A stretch of 64,000 nucleotides of DNA, from the NCBI RefSeq assembly GCF_947488185.1, contig NZ_CANKYM010000003.1, positions 694,873-758,872 on the forward strand. Reading direction: 5' to 3'. The position numbers were made by a program, and so were the translations under genes. Of this stretch, positions 18,500-29,813 are shown piece by piece (position 1 is the first letter of the stretch; each line of letters opens with the position of its first letter). The DNA comes from an uncultured Roseobacter sp. Its GTDB lineage: Bacteria > Pseudomonadota > Alphaproteobacteria > Rhodobacterales > Rhodobacteraceae. The notes under the pieces were generated by a model that saw only the letters and a list, made by a program, of their open reading frames with translations, searched no databases and was not told the origin of the DNA.

Positions 18500-20512
18500 A
18501 TGAGCGACTTACGCAAAGTCATAATTGATGATCAGGAAGTCGAGGTAGACGGCGCGATGACGCTGATCCAGGCCTGCGAAGAGGCCGGCATCGAGATCCC
18601 GCGCTTTTGTTACCACGAGCGGCTGACGATTGCGGGCAACTGCCGCATGTGTCTGGTCGAAGTGGTGGGCGGGCCACCGAAACCTGCGGCCTCCTGCGCG
18701 ATGCAGGTCAAGGATTTGCGGCCCGGACCCGAGGGCCAGCCGCCAGTCGTGAAAACGAACTCGCCCATGGTCAAGAAGGCGCGCGAAGGCGTTATGGAAT
18801 TCCTGCTCATCAACCACCCGCTCGATTGCCCGATCTGTGACCAGGGTGGCGAGTGCGATCTGCAGGATCAGGCGATGGCTTACGGTGTGGATTTCTCGCG
18901 CTACCGCGAGCCCAAGCGCGCGACGGAAGACCTTGATCTCGGCCCGTTGGTCGAGACCCATATGACGCGCTGCATTTCCTGCACACGCTGTGTGCGGTTC
19001 ACCACGGAAGTGGCGGGTATTCACCAGATGGGCCAGACCGGGCGTGGCGAGGATGCGGAGATCACGTCGTACCTGGGCCAGACGTTGGATTCGAATTTGC
19101 AGGGTAATATCATCGACTTGTGCCCCGTGGGCGCCTTGGTCTCCAAGCCCTACGCCTTCACCGCACGGCCCTGGGAGCTGACCAAGACCGAGAGTATCGA
19201 TGTGATGGATGCGCTGGGATCCAACATCCGCGTTGACACCAAAGGGCGCGAAGTGATGCGCTTTCTGCCGCGCAACCATGACGGCGTGAACGAGGAATGG
19301 ATTTCGGACAAAACGCGGTTCGTCTGGGACGGGTTGCGGCGGCAGCGGCTGGACAAGCCGTACATCCGTGAGAACGGCAAGCTGCGGGCGGCCACGTGGC
19401 CGGAGGCGCTGAGCGCGGCGGCACAGGCGATGGCAGGGAAATCGGTTGCGGGTGTTATCGGCGATCTGGCCCCGGTAGAAGCGATCTATGCGCTGAAACA
19501 GATGGTCGAAGGTCGCGGCGGCGTTGTCGAATGCCGCACCGCGGGCACGCAACTGCCAGACACCAACCGCTCGGCCTACATGGGCACAGCGGTCATCGAG
19601 GATATCGACACGGCGCGTAACATCCTGCTGATCGGGTCGAACCCGGCGGTGGAGGCGCCGGTGCTGAACGCACGTATCCGCAAGGCCTGGACGCAGGGTG
19701 CCGATATCGCTCTGGTGGGCGAAGAGGTCGATCTGACCTATGAGTATGCCCATTTTGGAGGCGGTCCTGCAGATCTGACCAAGTATCGCGACTGCGCGGT
19801 AGAGAACCTCTCGGACAACGGGCTGGTGATTGTTGGCCAGGGGGCGCTGCGGCGTCCCGACGGGTTGGCGGTGCTGGCCGAGGCGATGGCGATTGCCGAG
19901 GCGGCGGGCGCGGGCTTCATGGTGCTGCACACGGCGGCAAGCCGTGTTGGCGCGCTGGATGTGGGCGCAACCAACCCGGGCGGTATGGAGGCGGTGGCGC
20001 AGGCGGAGGTGATCTACAACCTTGGCGCCGATGAATTCGATATCGATGCCGGCCCCTTCGTGATCTATCAGGGCAGCCACGGTGACCGGGGCGCACATCG
20101 GGCGGACATCATCCTGCCGGGCGCGGCCTATACCGAAGAGCCGGGCCTGTTTGTGAACACCGAAGGCCGCCCGCAATTGGCCTTGCGCGCCGGATTTGCC
20201 CCAGGGGACGCCAAGGAAAACTGGGCGATCCTGCGCGCGCTTTCGGCTGAAATGGGTGCTCAGCTGCCCTATGACAGTATTGGACAGCTGCGCAAGATGC
20301 TGGTGGATGAGATTTCTCATCTGGGTAAGATTGACGAGATCGCCGAGACAACCCTTCGCCCGATTGAAGGGGGCACCCTGTCGAATGCGCCCTTCAAACA
20401 GGCGATCACCGATTTCTACCTGACCAACCCGATTGCACGTGCGTCCGAACTGATGGCAGAACTTAGCGCGAACGCCAAGGCACGCCGACAGGAAGCGATT
20501 GCAGCTGAATGA
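18500..20512 (+). CDS. nuoG: NADH-quinone oxidoreductase subunit G
   Basis: The 670-residue 75-kDa subunit carries N1b, N4 and N5. Visible ligand motifs are [15 protein letters not shown] for the [2Fe-2S] centre, [17 protein letters not shown] for N5 and CISCTRC for N4. The C-terminal part is the molybdopterin-oxidoreductase-like fold without cofactor motifs. It lacks the long insert of the E. coli type. The stop overlaps the next gene by four bases. Confidence 0.96.
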   Translation: MSDLRKVIIDDQEVEVDGAMTLIQACEEAGIEIPRFCYHERLTIAGNCRMCLVEVVGGPPKPAASCAMQVKDLRPGPEGQPPVVKTNSPMVKKAREGVMEFLLINHPLDCPICDQGGECDLQDQAMAYGVDFSRYREPKRATEDLDLGPLVETHMTRCISCTRCVRFTTEVAGIHQMGQTGRGEDAEITSYLGQTLDSNLQGNIIDLCPVGALVSKPYAFTARPWELTKTESIDVMDALGSNIRVDTKGREVMRFLPRNHDGVNEEWISDKTRFVWDGLRRQRLDKPYIRENGKLRAATWPEALSAAAQAMAGKSVAGVIGDLAPVEAIYALKQMVEGRGGVVECRTAGTQLPDTNRSAYMGTAVIEDIDTARNILLIGSNPAVEAPVLNARIRKAWTQGADIALVGEEVDLTYEYAHFGGGPADLTKYRDCAVENLSDNGLVIVGQGALRRPDGLAVLAEAMAIAEAAGAGFMVLHTAASRVGALDVGATNPGGMEAVAQAEVIYNLGADEFDIDAGPFVIYQGSHGDRGAHRADIILPGAAYTEEPGLFVNTEGRPQLALRAGFAPGDAKENWAILRALSAEMGAQLPYDSIGQLRKMLVDEISHLGKIDEIAETTLRPIEGGTLSNAPFKQAITDFYLTNPIARASELMAELSANAKARRQEAIAAE

Positions 20513-20892
20513 GGCGGATCGCGCTCATATCCCCCTTGGCGCTTGTGGCCTGCGCGCCGCCCGTACCAATGGCAGAGGATTTCATCCCTGATTATCTCGG
20601 GGTTGAGACAGTGCCGCTGGACGGCGATCTCGTGCAATTTAACGTGGCCATGACCAAAGCACTCTCCGAGCAGGATGTGCGGCGCTATGCTGAATGCGCG
20701 GCGGCGCAATATACCATGGACCGCGGATACGGATTTGTACGACATTTGCGCACAAATGTGACCGAAGAGGGTGGCGTGTGGGCAGCAGATGCTGTTTACA
20801 CGATTTCGCCAACCCTGCCTGACGGGCTAGCTACAGTCGACGCCGAAGTCACCGTGGCCGCTTGCAAGGAAACTGGAATACCGACGGTGTGA
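20509..20892 (+). CDS. Small lipoprotein-like protein in the nuo operon
   Basis: The 127-residue product starts [18 protein letters not shown], a short lipoprotein signal with Cys15 as the likely lipid site. Later cysteines (in [11 protein letters not shown] and VTVAACKET) could pair. It has the stretch [29 protein letters not shown] and ends 6 bases before nuoH. It is translationally coupled to nuoG (ATGA). No named family is recognised. Confidence 0.7.
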   Translation: MRRIALISPLALVACAPPVPMAEDFIPDYLGVETVPLDGDLVQFNVAMTKALSEQDVRRYAECAAAQYTMDRGYGFVRHLRTNVTEEGGVWAADAVYTISPTLPDGLATVDAEVTVAACKETGIPTV

Positions 20893-20898
20893 GGACCT

Positions 20899-21936
20899 AT
20901 GGCTGACTTCTTTACCACCCCCGGCGGCATTGCCGTCCTGATCCTGGCACAGGTGCTGGCGGTGATCGGCTTTGTCATGGTGTCGCTGCTCTTTCTGGTC
21001 TACGGCGACCGCAAGATCTGGGCCGCCGTACAGATGCGGCGCGGGCCCAACGTGGTGGGCACCTTCGGGCTGCTGCAGACCGTGGCGGATGCGCTGAAAT
21101 ACGTGGTGAAAGAGGTTGTTGTGCCTGCGGGTGCGGACAAGACGGTCTTCATGCTGGCCCCGCTCACCTCCTTTGTGCTGGCGCTGATCGCCTGGGCGGT
21201 GATCCCGTTCAACGAGAGCTGGGTTTTGTCCGACATCAACGTCGCGATCCTTTTTGTCTTCGCGGTCTCCTCGCTGGAGGTTTATGGCGTGATTATGGGC
21301 GGCTGGGCGTCGAACTCGAAGTATCCGTTTCTGGGGAGCTTGCGCTCGGCGGCGCAGATGATCTCTTACGAGGTCTCGCTGGGGCTGATCATCATCGGGG
21401 TGATCATTTCGACCGGCAGCATGAATTTCGGCGGCATAGTGGCCGCACAGGACGGGCCGTATGGCTTCTTCAGCTGGTACTGGCTGCCGCATTTCCCGAT
21501 GGTGTTTTTGTTCTTCATCAGCTGTCTGGCCGAGACCAACCGCCCGCCGTTTGACCTGCCGGAAGCGGAATCCGAACTGGTGGCAGGCTACCAGGTGGAG
21601 TATTCCTCGACGCCCTTCCTGCTCTTCATGGCGGGGGAATATATCGCGATTTTCCTGATGTGCGCGCTGACCTCGCTGCTGTTCTTTGGTGGCTGGCTGT
21701 CGCCCATTCCCGGGCTGCCCGATGGTGCGCTCTGGATGGTGGCCAAGATGGCATTCTTCTTCTTCATCTTCGCGATGGTGAAGGCGATCACGCCGCGTTA
21801 TCGCTATGACCAGCTGATGCGGCTGGGCTGGAAAGTCTTCCTGCCGTTCAGCCTTGTCTGGGTGGTTTTCGTGGCGTTTGCTGCCAAATTCGACTGGTTC
21901 TGGGGCGCTTATGCTCGCTGGGGCATGGGAGGGTGA
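20899..21936 (+). CDS. nuoH: NADH-quinone oxidoreductase subunit H
   Basis: The 345-residue membrane subunit joins the peripheral arm to the proton-pumping arm and helps build the quinone channel. It has eight or so membrane helices and the family motifs [19 protein letters not shown] (here [19 protein letters not shown]) and [24 protein letters not shown] precedes the start. The end overlaps the next gene (GTGA). Confidence 0.96.
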   Translation: MADFFTTPGGIAVLILAQVLAVIGFVMVSLLFLVYGDRKIWAAVQMRRGPNVVGTFGLLQTVADALKYVVKEVVVPAGADKTVFMLAPLTSFVLALIAWAVIPFNESWVLSDINVAILFVFAVSSLEVYGVIMGGWASNSKYPFLGSLRSAAQMISYEVSLGLIIIGVIISTGSMNFGGIVAAQDGPYGFFSWYWLPHFPMVFLFFISCLAETNRPPFDLPEAESELVAGYQVEYSSTPFLLFMAGEYIAIFLMCALTSLLFFGGWLSPIPGLPDGALWMVAKMAFFFFIFAMVKAITPRYRYDQLMRLGWKVFLPFSLVWVVFVAFAAKFDWFWGAYARWGMGG

Positions 21937-21938
21937 AG

Positions 21939-22346
21939 ATGGCTGCTGCAATCCTCAGTCTCTCCGGTACGATGCACGGCTCTGCCGCAGTCGCAGACTG
22001 CGAAGCTGCATTCACGCGGTGGATTGAAGCGTTGCCTGAACATCAGGTGGCGGGTGCGCAGGAAATGTACATGAATGCAAAGACCCATGCTGGCAAAGAA
22101 CAAGCTATGGCCATCTACAAGTACATCGACGAAATGGTGAAGGTTAAATTCAACCTGGAGCGGGACCGACCGGTAAGCTCCACCGCAGCAACTCGATTCA
22201 TACTGGTTGATGATTGGCTGACATGCACGGAAGAGCTTGGGTATGAGCCTGAATATCCGTCCGAGATCGAGTTCTTCGACGGCTTTTACGAGACAATTGG
22301 CAAAGAACGAAGCTCACTGAGGCAAACAGCGGAGGCTGCTCAATGA
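21939..22346 (+). CDS. Exported protein of unknown function between nuoH and nuoI
   Basis: The protein has about 135 residues. The ATG at 21939 has GGGAGG about seven bases upstream; a GTG at 21933 that overlaps the nuoH stop adds two residues and is equally possible. A weak signal peptide is present ([18 protein letters not shown]). The mature part is helical and charged, with two cysteines (ADCEAAF and WLTCTEELG). It overlaps nuoI by four bases and looks AT-richer than its neighbours. Confidence 0.62.
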   Translation: MAAAILSLSGTMHGSAAVADCEAAFTRWIEALPEHQVAGAQEMYMNAKTHAGKEQAMAIYKYIDEMVKVKFNLERDRPVSSTAATRFILVDDWLTCTEELGYEPEYPSEIEFFDGFYETIGKERSSLRQTAEAAQ

Positions 22347-22837
22347 CACAGATCGACTACACCCGCGCCGCCAAATATTTCCTGCTGCAGGATGTCTGGA
22401 CCGGCATGAAACTGGGGCTGAAATACTTCTTTGCCCCAAAGGCGACGATCAACTATCCGCATGAAAAGGGGCCGCTATCGCCCCGGTTCCGCGGCGAACA
22501 TGCGCTGCGCCGCTATCCGAATGGCGAAGAGCGCTGCATCGCCTGCAAGCTCTGCGAGGCGATCTGCCCCGCGCAGGCGATCACCATTGATGCGGAGCCG
22601 CGCGAGGATGGCTCGCGCCGCACCACGCGCTATGACATCGACATGACCAAATGCATCTACTGCGGCTTCTGTCAGGAGGCCTGCCCGGTGGATGCGATTG
22701 TCGAGGGCCCGAACTTCGAGTTCTCCACGGAGACCCGCGAAGAGCTTTACTACGACAAGGAAAAGCTGCTGGCCAATGGCGAACGCTGGGAGGCCGAGAT
22801 CGCCCGCAACCTGGAACTGGATGCGCCGTACAGATGA
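22343..22837 (+). CDS. nuoI: NADH-quinone oxidoreductase subunit I
   Basis: The 164-residue subunit carries two [4Fe-4S] clusters, N6a and N6b. The ligand sets are Cys65/68/71 with Cys114, and Cys104/107/110 with Cys75 ([11 protein letters not shown] and [11 protein letters not shown]). Length and termini are standard for alphaproteobacteria. Both ends overlap accessory genes by four bases, so the gene is locked into the coupled chain. Confidence 0.97.
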   Translation: MTQIDYTRAAKYFLLQDVWTGMKLGLKYFFAPKATINYPHEKGPLSPRFRGEHALRRYPNGEERCIACKLCEAICPAQAITIDAEPREDGSRRTTRYDIDMTKCIYCGFCQEACPVDAIVEGPNFEFSTETREELYYDKEKLLANGERWEAEIARNLELDAPYR

Positions 22838-23217
22838 CCACCTCTGACGCATATACGCGCGGCAAGGCGATGGCGGAGGCCACGAACCCGGGCATCGAGG
22901 ATGCGCTGGCGGCGCGCTATGACGCCATCCTGCCGGGGTTCTCGACCTCTATGATGGAAGTGGCGTTTGGGCATTACTACACGCGCGACGGGCTGGACGA
23001 TAAGACGCGGTATCTCGCAACCGTCGCCGCATTGGCGGCGTTGGGTGGACAGACCGGGCCGCAGCTCAAGGTGCACATCCGCAACGCGCTACGCTCTGGC
23101 GCGACCCAGCGCGAGGTGGCCGAGGTGATCAACCAGATGGCGCTTTACGGCGGCTTCCCGGCGATGATCAACGCGCTCAATTCCGCGCTTGAGGTCTTCG
23201 AGGAGGAGGCCGCATGA
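22834..23217 (+). CDS. Carboxymuconolactone decarboxylase-like protein, first of a tandem pair
   Basis: The 127-residue protein has the all-helical CMD pattern: [39 protein letters not shown] and [11 protein letters not shown]. It has no cysteine, so it lacks the CxxC of AhpD peroxidase partners. The true start is the ATGA overlap with nuoI at 22834. An enzymatic role is not evident; a structural or assembly function is as likely. Confidence 0.85.
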   Translation: MTTSDAYTRGKAMAEATNPGIEDALAARYDAILPGFSTSMMEVAFGHYYTRDGLDDKTRYLATVAALAALGGQTGPQLKVHIRNALRSGATQREVAEVINQMALYGGFPAMINALNSALEVFEEEAA

Positions 23218-23633
23218 GCGATCCGAAAAACCCCTTCGAGGGTGCCAACCCCTTTGCCGCGATGTTCAGCCAGGCGAAGGAGATGGCCAAGAGCTTCCCT
23301 GCGATGGAGGCGTTTTCGCCCAAGGGCTTCGAGAAGATGATGGGCACGATGCCCAAGGACATGATGGAAATGATGTTCGGCAACGCGCTGAACGAAGGCT
23401 CGCTGGATGCGCGTACGCGCATGTTGTTGACGCTCGCGGGGCTGACCATGCAGGGCGCACAGAATGACGTGGCCTTCCGGCAAGCGGTGCGCCACGCGCT
23501 GGAGGCCGGGGCGACCGAGCAGCACATTGTTGAGACGATCGGCCAGATGTCGATGTTTGCAGGTCTGCCTGCGATGACACGCGCGCTGGAACTGGCCCAG
23601 CAGGTGCTCGACGAAGGAAAGGACGAAGAATGA
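23214..23633 (+). CDS. Carboxymuconolactone decarboxylase-like protein, second of a tandem pair
   Basis: The 139-residue product has a Met/Phe/Lys-rich N-terminal extension (residues 1-60) before the CMD core [39 protein letters not shown] and [11 protein letters not shown]. Like the first copy it has no cysteine. It overlaps the first copy and nuoJ by four bases each. The pair probably arose by duplication and may form hetero-oligomers, as CMD proteins are commonly trimers or hexamers. Confidence 0.85.
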   Translation: MSDPKNPFEGANPFAAMFSQAKEMAKSFPAMEAFSPKGFEKMMGTMPKDMMEMMFGNALNEGSLDARTRMLLTLAGLTMQGAQNDVAFRQAVRHALEAGATEQHIVETIGQMSMFAGLPAMTRALELAQQVLDEGKDEE

Positions 23634-24232
23634 CGGTTTTTGCCTTTTATCTCTTTGCGGTCAGCGTGATTGCGGGCGGGCTCTTTACGGTCATCAGCCG
23701 CAATCCGGTGCATTCGGTGCTCTGGCTGATCCTTGCGTTTCTGAGCTCCGCCGGACTCTTCGTGCTGCTGGGGGCCGAGTTCGTGGCCATGCTGCTGATC
23801 ATCGTCTACGTGGGCGCGGTGGCGGTGCTGTTCCTCTTTGTCGTCATGATGCTCGATGTCGATTTCGCGGAGCTGAAGGCGGAGATGGCGAAATACATGC
23901 CGCTGGCGCTGCTGATTGCCGTGGTGATCCTGATGCAATTCGTCATGGCGTTTGGGTCGTGGGAAGCCAATGCCGCTGCGGAAGGTCTGCGCGCGAACGT
24001 CACGCCTGTTGATCGGCACAACACCGAGGCGCTGGGGATGATACTCTATGACCAGTATTTCCTCTTGTTCCAACTGGCCGGTTTGATCCTGCTGGTCGCG
24101 ATGATCGGGGCGATTGTGCTGACACTGCGTCACCGTTCGGATGTGAAACGCCAGGATGTTGTGGCCCAGATGATGCGCGACCCGGCCCTGGCGATGGAAC
24201 TCAAAGACGTTAAACCGGGGCAGGGTTTGTGA
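23630..24232 (+). CDS. nuoJ: NADH-quinone oxidoreductase subunit J
   Basis: The 200-residue membrane subunit has five membrane helices and the family stretch [20 protein letters not shown] near the start, with [18 protein letters not shown] in helix 3. It starts inside the preceding CMD gene (ATGA). Its stop shares one base with a 26-codon frame. Length is standard. Confidence 0.95.
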   Translation: MTVFAFYLFAVSVIAGGLFTVISRNPVHSVLWLILAFLSSAGLFVLLGAEFVAMLLIIVYVGAVAVLFLFVVMMLDVDFAELKAEMAKYMPLALLIAVVILMQFVMAFGSWEANAAAEGLRANVTPVDRHNTEALGMILYDQYFLLFQLAGLILLVAMIGAIVLTLRHRSDVKRQDVVAQMMRDPALAMELKDVKPGQGL

Positions 24233-24312
24233 TGGACGGAGATCAGGTTGCCATACTGATTGCCATAGGTGTTGCCGTTGTTGCGGCGTTTGGATACTTC
24301 AACCGGTCGTAG
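24232..24312 (+). CDS. Nuo-operon microprotein of 26 residues
   Basis: The frame begins at a TGATG junction with the nuoJ stop and ends 17 bases before nuoK. The product is a single hydrophobic helix ([18 protein letters not shown]) with MDGDQ before it and NRS after it. Start coupling and a fully membrane-like sequence argue for a real peptide, similar in style to known single-helix respiratory microproteins. It is too short for homology to help. Confidence 0.5.
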   Translation: MDGDQVAILIAIGVAVVAAFGYFNRS

Positions 24313-24329
24313 ACGCCGGGAGGGACAGA

Positions 24330-24635
24330 ATGATTGGACTAGAACACTACCTCACCGTGGCGGCGACGCTCTTTGTCATCGGCATCTTCGGGCTGTTTCT
24401 CAACCGCAAGAACATCATCATCCTGCTGATGAGCATCGAACTGATGCTGCTGGCGGTGAACATCAACCTTGTCGCCTTCTCCAGCTTTCTGGATGATCTG
24501 GTGGGGCAGGTGTTCACGCTCTTTGTGCTCACGGTGGCTGCGGCGGAGGCGGCAATTGGATTGGCCATTCTGGTCTGTTTTTTCCGCAACCGCGGCACCA
24601 TCGCCGTGGAAGACGTCAACGTGATGAAGGGCTAA
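24330..24635 (+). CDS. nuoK: NADH-quinone oxidoreductase subunit K
   Basis: The 101-residue antiporter-like small subunit has three membrane helices with the conserved acidic residues in [14 protein letters not shown] and [19 protein letters not shown] precedes the ATG. Length matches the family exactly. It ends six bases before nuoL. Confidence 0.96.
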   Translation: MIGLEHYLTVAATLFVIGIFGLFLNRKNIIILLMSIELMLLAVNINLVAFSSFLDDLVGQVFTLFVLTVAAAEAAIGLAILVCFFRNRGTIAVEDVNVMKG

Positions 24636-24641
24636 GACATC

Positions 24642-26762
24642 ATGGAAACCATCATCCTCTTTGCCCCGCTGGTCGGCGCGCTCTTGTGCGGTTTCGGTTG
24701 GCGAATCTTTGGCGAGACGGCGGCGATGTGGATTTCCACGTCCCTTCTCTTTGTCTCGGCCATTCTCAGCTGGGTTGTCTTCCTGACTTTTGACGGCACG
24801 ACCGAGCAGATCCAAATCCTGCGCTTTATTGAAAGCGGCACGCTGAGCACCGATTGGGCGATCCGGCTAGACCGGCTGACGGCGATCATGCTGATCGTGA
24901 TCACCACGGTGTCCAGCCTCGTGCACCTTTATTCCTTTGGCTACATGGATCACGACCCGCAGTGGAAAGAAGGTGAAGTCTACAAACCGCGCTTCTTCGC
25001 CTATCTGTCGTTTTTCACCTTCGCGATGCTGATGCTGGTGACCGCCGACAACCTGGTGCAGATGTTCTTTGGCTGGGAAGGCGTGGGCGTCGCCTCCTAC
25101 CTGCTGATCGGGTTCTACTACCGCAAACCATCGGCCAATGCCGCGGCGATCAAGGCTTTCGTGGTCAACCGCGTGGGCGATTTCGGCTTTGCGTTGGGGA
25201 TCTTTGCGCTGTTCTTCCTCACAGATTCGATCAATTTCGACGACGTCTTCGCCGCAGCACCCGATCTGGCAGAGACGCAGCTCAACTTCCTCTGGGGGGA
25301 GTGGAATGCGGCCAATCTGGTGGCCTTCCTGCTCTTCATTGGGGCCATGGGCAAGTCGGCGCAGCTGCTGCTGCACACCTGGTTGCCGGACGCGATGGAA
25401 GGCCCGACGCCGGTCTCCGCGCTGATCCATGCCGCAACCATGGTGACCGCAGGCGTGTTCCTCGTCTGCCGCATGTCGCCGATCATGGAGTTCGCACCTG
25501 AGGCAATGATGTTCGTGACCGTGTTGGGCGCCACCACGGCCTTCTTTGCCGCGACCGTGGGCCTTGTGCAGACCGACATCAAACGCGTGATCGCCTATTC
25601 GACCTGTTCGCAGCTCGGCTACATGTTCGTGGCGGCGGGTGTGGGCATGTATTCGGCCGCGATGTTCCATCTCTTCACCCACGCCTTCTTCAAGGCGATG
25701 CTGTTTCTGGGCGCGGGCTCGGTCATCCACGCGATGCATCACGAGCAGGACATGATGAACTATGGCGGGCTGCGCAAGAAGATCCCCTATACCTTCTGGG
25801 CGATGATGATCGGCACGCTGGCGATCACCGGCGTGGGCATCCCGGTGTGGATCCTGACGCTGGGCGAAATTCCGATTGGGTTTGCAGGCTTCCAGTCCAA
25901 GGATGCGATTGTCGAAAGCGCCTATGCCGCAGGCAGCATGTACGGCTTCTGGGCGCTGGTGATCGCGGCGCTTTTCACCAGCTTCTACAGCTGGCGGCTG
26001 ATGTTCCTGACCTTCTACGGCGAGCCGCGCGGCGACAAGCACACCCATGACCACGCGCATGAAAGCCCGATGACGATGATCGTGCCCTTGGGGGTTCTGA
26101 GCCTTGGTGCGATTTTCGCAGGCATGGTCTGGTACGGATCGTTCTTTGGCCACACCGACAAGGTCGCGACCTTCTACGGCATTCCCTACGCGGAAGAAGG
26201 CGCGCATGGCGACGATCACGGGGAAGCGAAGGCTGATGACCATGGTGACGATCACGGCGACGCAAAAGGCAAAGAAGGCGAGCATCACTATGCCTTTGCC
26301 GGTCAGCCGGGGGAGGGCGCGCTCTACATCGCACCCGACAACACGCTGCTCGATGATGCGCATAAAGTACCCTATTGGGTGAAAACCTCGCCCTTTGCGG
26401 CCATGCTGCTGGGCTTCCTGACCGCCTATTGGTTCTACATCAAGAACCCCTCGCTGCCCGGACGTCTGGCCGAGAACCAGCGCCCTCTGTATCTGTTCCT
26501 CAAGAACAAGTGGTATTTTGACGAGCTCTATGAGGTCATCTTCGTCGGGCCCGCCAAATGGATCGGCAGCTTCTTCTGGCGGCGCGGGGACGGCGACGTT
26601 ATTGACGGCGGCCTCAACGGCGTGGCCATGGGCATCATCCCGTTCTTCACCCGTCTCGCAGGCCGCGCGCAGTCCGGCTACATCTTCACCTACGCCTTTG
26701 CCATGGTGATCGGCATTGCGGTGCTGGTCACATGGATGTCGCTGAGCGGGGGAGCAAACTGA
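24642..26762 (+). CDS. nuoL: NADH-quinone oxidoreductase subunit L
   Basis: The 706-residue antiporter-like subunit is the outermost pump of complex I with a long lateral helix at its C-terminus. Motifs include [19 protein letters not shown] and [33 protein letters not shown]. Two His/Asp-rich loops stand out: HTHDHAHES near residue 467 and a stretch at about 518-552 with many HGDD and DDHGD units. The stop shares a base with nuoM. Confidence 0.96.
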   Translation: METIILFAPLVGALLCGFGWRIFGETAAMWISTSLLFVSAILSWVVFLTFDGTTEQIQILRFIESGTLSTDWAIRLDRLTAIMLIVITTVSSLVHLYSFGYMDHDPQWKEGEVYKPRFFAYLSFFTFAMLMLVTADNLVQMFFGWEGVGVASYLLIGFYYRKPSANAAAIKAFVVNRVGDFGFALGIFALFFLTDSINFDDVFAAAPDLAETQLNFLWGEWNAANLVAFLLFIGAMGKSAQLLLHTWLPDAMEGPTPVSALIHAATMVTAGVFLVCRMSPIMEFAPEAMMFVTVLGATTAFFAATVGLVQTDIKRVIAYSTCSQLGYMFVAAGVGMYSAAMFHLFTHAFFKAMLFLGAGSVIHAMHHEQDMMNYGGLRKKIPYTFWAMMIGTLAITGVGIPVWILTLGEIPIGFAGFQSKDAIVESAYAAGSMYGFWALVIAALFTSFYSWRLMFLTFYGEPRGDKHTHDHAHESPMTMIVPLGVLSLGAIFAGMVWYGSFFGHTDKVATFYGIPYAEEGAHGDDHGEAKADDHGDDHGDAKGKEGEHHYAFAGQPGEGALYIAPDNTLLDDAHKVPYWVKTSPFAAMLLGFLTAYWFYIKNPSLPGRLAENQRPLYLFLKNKWYFDELYEVIFVGPAKWIGSFFWRRGDGDVIDGGLNGVAMGIIPFFTRLAGRAQSGYIFTYAFAMVIGIAVLVTWMSLSGGAN

Positions 26763-28303
26763 TGGACAACCTTCTGTCGATTGTGACCTTCATCCCTGCC
26801 GTGGCAGCGCTGATTCTGCTGGTCTTCCTGCGCGGGGACGATGACGCCGCGAACCGTAACGCCAAGTGGCTGGCGATGGCGGCGACCACGGTGACGTTCC
26901 TCGTGTCTCTGTTCATCTTGGCGGAGTTCGACCCCAACGACACCGGCTTTCAGTTCGTGGAAGAGGCGCCCTGGCTGCTGGGTCTGCAGTACAAGATGGG
27001 CGTCGATGGAATCTCGGTGCTCTTCGTCATGCTGACCACCTTCATGATGCCGCTGGTGATTGCGGCCTCGTGGAACGTGACCGTGCGGGTCAAGGAATAC
27101 ATGATCGCCTTCCTGATGCTGGAGACGCTGATGCTGGGCGTCTTCATGGCGCTCGATCTGGTGCTGTTCTACCTCTTCTTCGAGGCCGGGTTGATCCCGA
27201 TGTTCCTGATCATCGGGATCTGGGGCGGCGCGAACCGCATCTATGCGAGCTTCAAGTTCTTCCTCTATACCTTCCTCGGCTCGGTGCTGATGCTGGTGGC
27301 GATGGTGGGCATGTTCGCCGAAGCGGGCACCACGGACATAGAGCAGCTGCTGATCCACCAGTTCGATTTCGAGACCTTCAGCCTTGCCGGTGTGACCATC
27401 GTGGGCGGGTTTCAGACGCTGCTGTTCCTCGCCTTCTTCGCGAGCTTTGCGGTCAAGATGCCCATGTGGCCGGTGCACACTTGGCTGCCGGATGCACACG
27501 TGCAGGCGCCGACCGCCGGGTCGGTCGTGCTGGCCGCGATCCTGCTCAAGATGGGCGGCTATGGCTTCCTGCGCTTCTCGATCCCGATGTTTCCGGTCGG
27601 GGCCGAGGTTCTGACGCCGCTGGTGCTGTGGATGAGCGCCATCGCGATTGTCTACACCTCGCTGGTCGCACTTGTGCAGGAGGATATGAAGAAACTGATT
27701 GCCTATTCCTCGGTCGCGCATATGGGCTTTGTGACCATGGGCATCTTTGCCGCGAACCAGCAAGGCGTTGATGGCGCGATCTTCCAGATGATCAGCCACG
27801 GGTTCATCTCAGGCGCGCTCTTTCTCTGTGTGGGCGTGATCTACGACCGGATGCATACCCGTGAGATCGACGCCTACGGCGGCCTCGTGAACCGGATGCC
27901 GGCCTATGCGCTGATCTTCATGCTCTTCACGATGGCGAATGTGGGCCTGCCGGGCACCTCGGGGTTCGTGGGTGAATTCCTGACGCTGGTGGCGATCTTC
28001 CAGGTCAATACCTGGGTGGCGGCGGTGGCGACCACCGGCGTGATCTTCTCGGCGGCCTATGCGCTCTGGCTCTATCGCCGGGTGGTCATGGGTGATCTGA
28101 TCAAGGAGAGTTTGCGCTCGATCTCTGACATGACACCACGTGAGCGCTGGATCTTTGCGCCGCTGGTGGCCATGACGCTGCTGCTGGGTGTCTACCCGGC
28201 GCTGGTGCTGGATATCACCGGACCTGCAGTCGCGGCTCTGGTTTCAAACTACGATACGGCGCTGGCCGCGGCAGAAGCCGCCTCCCAGCTTGCGTCGAAC
28301 TGA
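26762..28303 (+). CDS. nuoM: NADH-quinone oxidoreductase subunit M
   Basis: The 513-residue proton-pumping subunit has about 14 membrane helices. The family marks are [44 protein letters not shown] and [13 protein letters not shown]. The start is the TGATG junction with nuoL at 26762; an upstream in-frame start at 26732 lies inside nuoL. Length is standard. Confidence 0.96.
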   Translation: MDNLLSIVTFIPAVAALILLVFLRGDDDAANRNAKWLAMAATTVTFLVSLFILAEFDPNDTGFQFVEEAPWLLGLQYKMGVDGISVLFVMLTTFMMPLVIAASWNVTVRVKEYMIAFLMLETLMLGVFMALDLVLFYLFFEAGLIPMFLIIGIWGGANRIYASFKFFLYTFLGSVLMLVAMVGMFAEAGTTDIEQLLIHQFDFETFSLAGVTIVGGFQTLLFLAFFASFAVKMPMWPVHTWLPDAHVQAPTAGSVVLAAILLKMGGYGFLRFSIPMFPVGAEVLTPLVLWMSAIAIVYTSLVALVQEDMKKLIAYSSVAHMGFVTMGIFAANQQGVDGAIFQMISHGFISGALFLCVGVIYDRMHTREIDAYGGLVNRMPAYALIFMLFTMANVGLPGTSGFVGEFLTLVAIFQVNTWVAAVATTGVIFSAAYALWLYRRVVMGDLIKESLRSISDMTPRERWIFAPLVAMTLLLGVYPALVLDITGPAVAALVSNYDTALAAAEAASQLASN

Positions 28304-28314
28304 AGGATTAACGC

Positions 28315-29757
28315 ATGACTTCCGCTGATCTGACCCTCGTGCTGCCGGAAATCCTGCTGGCGGTCTATGCCATGGTGATGCTGCTGGTCGCGGTCTACAC
28401 CTCCAAGGACGGGCTGGCCTCGACGCTGGTCTGGATGACCGCCGGGGTGATGGTGGCCCTGGCCGCCTATATCGGTGTCACCGGCGAAGGGGCCAAGAGC
28501 GCCTTCAACGGCATGCTGATGATCGACGGCTTTGCGCGGTTTGCCAAGGTGACGATCCTGCTGGCCGCAGCGTCGGTGCTGATCATGTCGGAAGGCTACA
28601 TGAAATCCCGCGATCTGCTGCGGTTCGAATACCCGCTGCTGGTGGCGTTGAGCGCCGTGGGCATGATGGTCATGGTCTCGGCGGCGGATCTGATGGCGCT
28701 TTACATGGGGCTCGAGCTGCAATCGCTGGCGCTCTATGTGGTGGCCTCACTGCGCCGGGACAGCGTGAAATCCACCGAAGCGGGTCTCAAGTATTTCGTG
28801 CTGGGCGCGCTGTCCTCTGGTCTGCTGCTCTATGGCGCGTCGCTGGTCTATGGCTATGCGGGCACCACGCTCTTCTCTGGCATCATCGAAACCGCGCAGG
28901 CGGGGGAGGTCTCGCTGGGCCTGCTATTTGGTCTCGTGTTCCTGATGGCGGGCATGGCGTTCAAGGTCTCCGCTGTACCGTTCCACATGTGGACGCCGGA
29001 CGTCTACGAAGGCTCACCCACCCCGGTCACCGCCTTTTTCGCCACCGCCCCCAAGGTCGCCGCGATGGGACTTTTCGCGCGGGTGCTGCATGATGCCTTT
29101 GGCAATGCGGTCAGCGACTGGAGCCAGATCGTGGCACTGCTGTCGGTCTTGTCCATGTTCCTCGGTGCCGTGGCAGCGATTGGTCAGACCAATATCAAAC
29201 GTCTGATGGCCTTCTCCTCAATTGCCCATATGGGCTATGCGCTGATGGGGCTGGCGGCAGGCACCGTGCTCGGCGTGCAGGCGATGCTGATCTACATGGC
29301 CATTTATGTGACCATGAACGTGGGCACCTTCGCCTTCATCCTGATGATGGAAAAAGACGGCCAGCCGGTGACCGATATCGCGGCGCTGAACATGTACGCC
29401 AAGCGCGAACCGGGCAAGGCGCTGGCGATGCTGGTGCTGCTGTTCTCTCTCGCAGGCGTGCCGCCGATGCTGGGCTTCTTCGGTAAGTTCTACGTGCTGC
29501 GCGCGGCCTATGAGGCGGATCTGGCGTGGCTGGCAATTGCCGGTGTGGTCGCGTCGGTCATCGGTGCCTATTACTACCTGCGCATCGTCTTCTACATGTA
29601 CTTCGGCGACGAAAATGCCGATGGGCTGGACAGTGGCGGCTCCACCATACTCTGGGGTTTCCTGATGGCGTCAGCGGCCGTGATGGTGCTGGGCATTGCC
29701 AATATGTTCGGCGTGGAATCTGCGGCCGCAGCAGCCGCAGCGACACTTGTCAACTGA
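28315..29757 (+). CDS. nuoN: NADH-quinone oxidoreductase subunit N
   Basis: The 480-residue third antiporter-like subunit closes the nuo series. Motifs include [40 protein letters not shown] and [16 protein letters not shown]. It ends in an alanine-rich tail. AAGGA precedes the start. Only 56 bases separate it from birA, with no hairpin that I can see between them. Confidence 0.96.
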   Translation: MTSADLTLVLPEILLAVYAMVMLLVAVYTSKDGLASTLVWMTAGVMVALAAYIGVTGEGAKSAFNGMLMIDGFARFAKVTILLAAASVLIMSEGYMKSRDLLRFEYPLLVALSAVGMMVMVSAADLMALYMGLELQSLALYVVASLRRDSVKSTEAGLKYFVLGALSSGLLLYGASLVYGYAGTTLFSGIIETAQAGEVSLGLLFGLVFLMAGMAFKVSAVPFHMWTPDVYEGSPTPVTAFFATAPKVAAMGLFARVLHDAFGNAVSDWSQIVALLSVLSMFLGAVAAIGQTNIKRLMAFSSIAHMGYALMGLAAGTVLGVQAMLIYMAIYVTMNVGTFAFILMMEKDGQPVTDIAALNMYAKREPGKALAMLVLLFSLAGVPPMLGFFGKFYVLRAAYEADLAWLAIAGVVASVIGAYYYLRIVFYMYFGDENADGLDSGGSTILWGFLMASAAVMVLGIANMFGVESAAAAAAATLVN

Positions 29758-29813
29758 CCATCCTGCGTCTGGTCCCCTGATCCTCCGGGAGAAGACGTTG
29801 AGCCGAGGACCCC

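Noticed and set aside
18509..20320. 603-codon minus-strand frame opposite nuoG
   Set aside because: Antisense shadow; nuoG has all cluster ligands, while the opposite frame has no domain and no ribosome site.
24867..26363. 498-codon minus-strand frame opposite nuoL
   Set aside because: Same reason: an unstructured His/Arg-rich translation opposite a certain gene.
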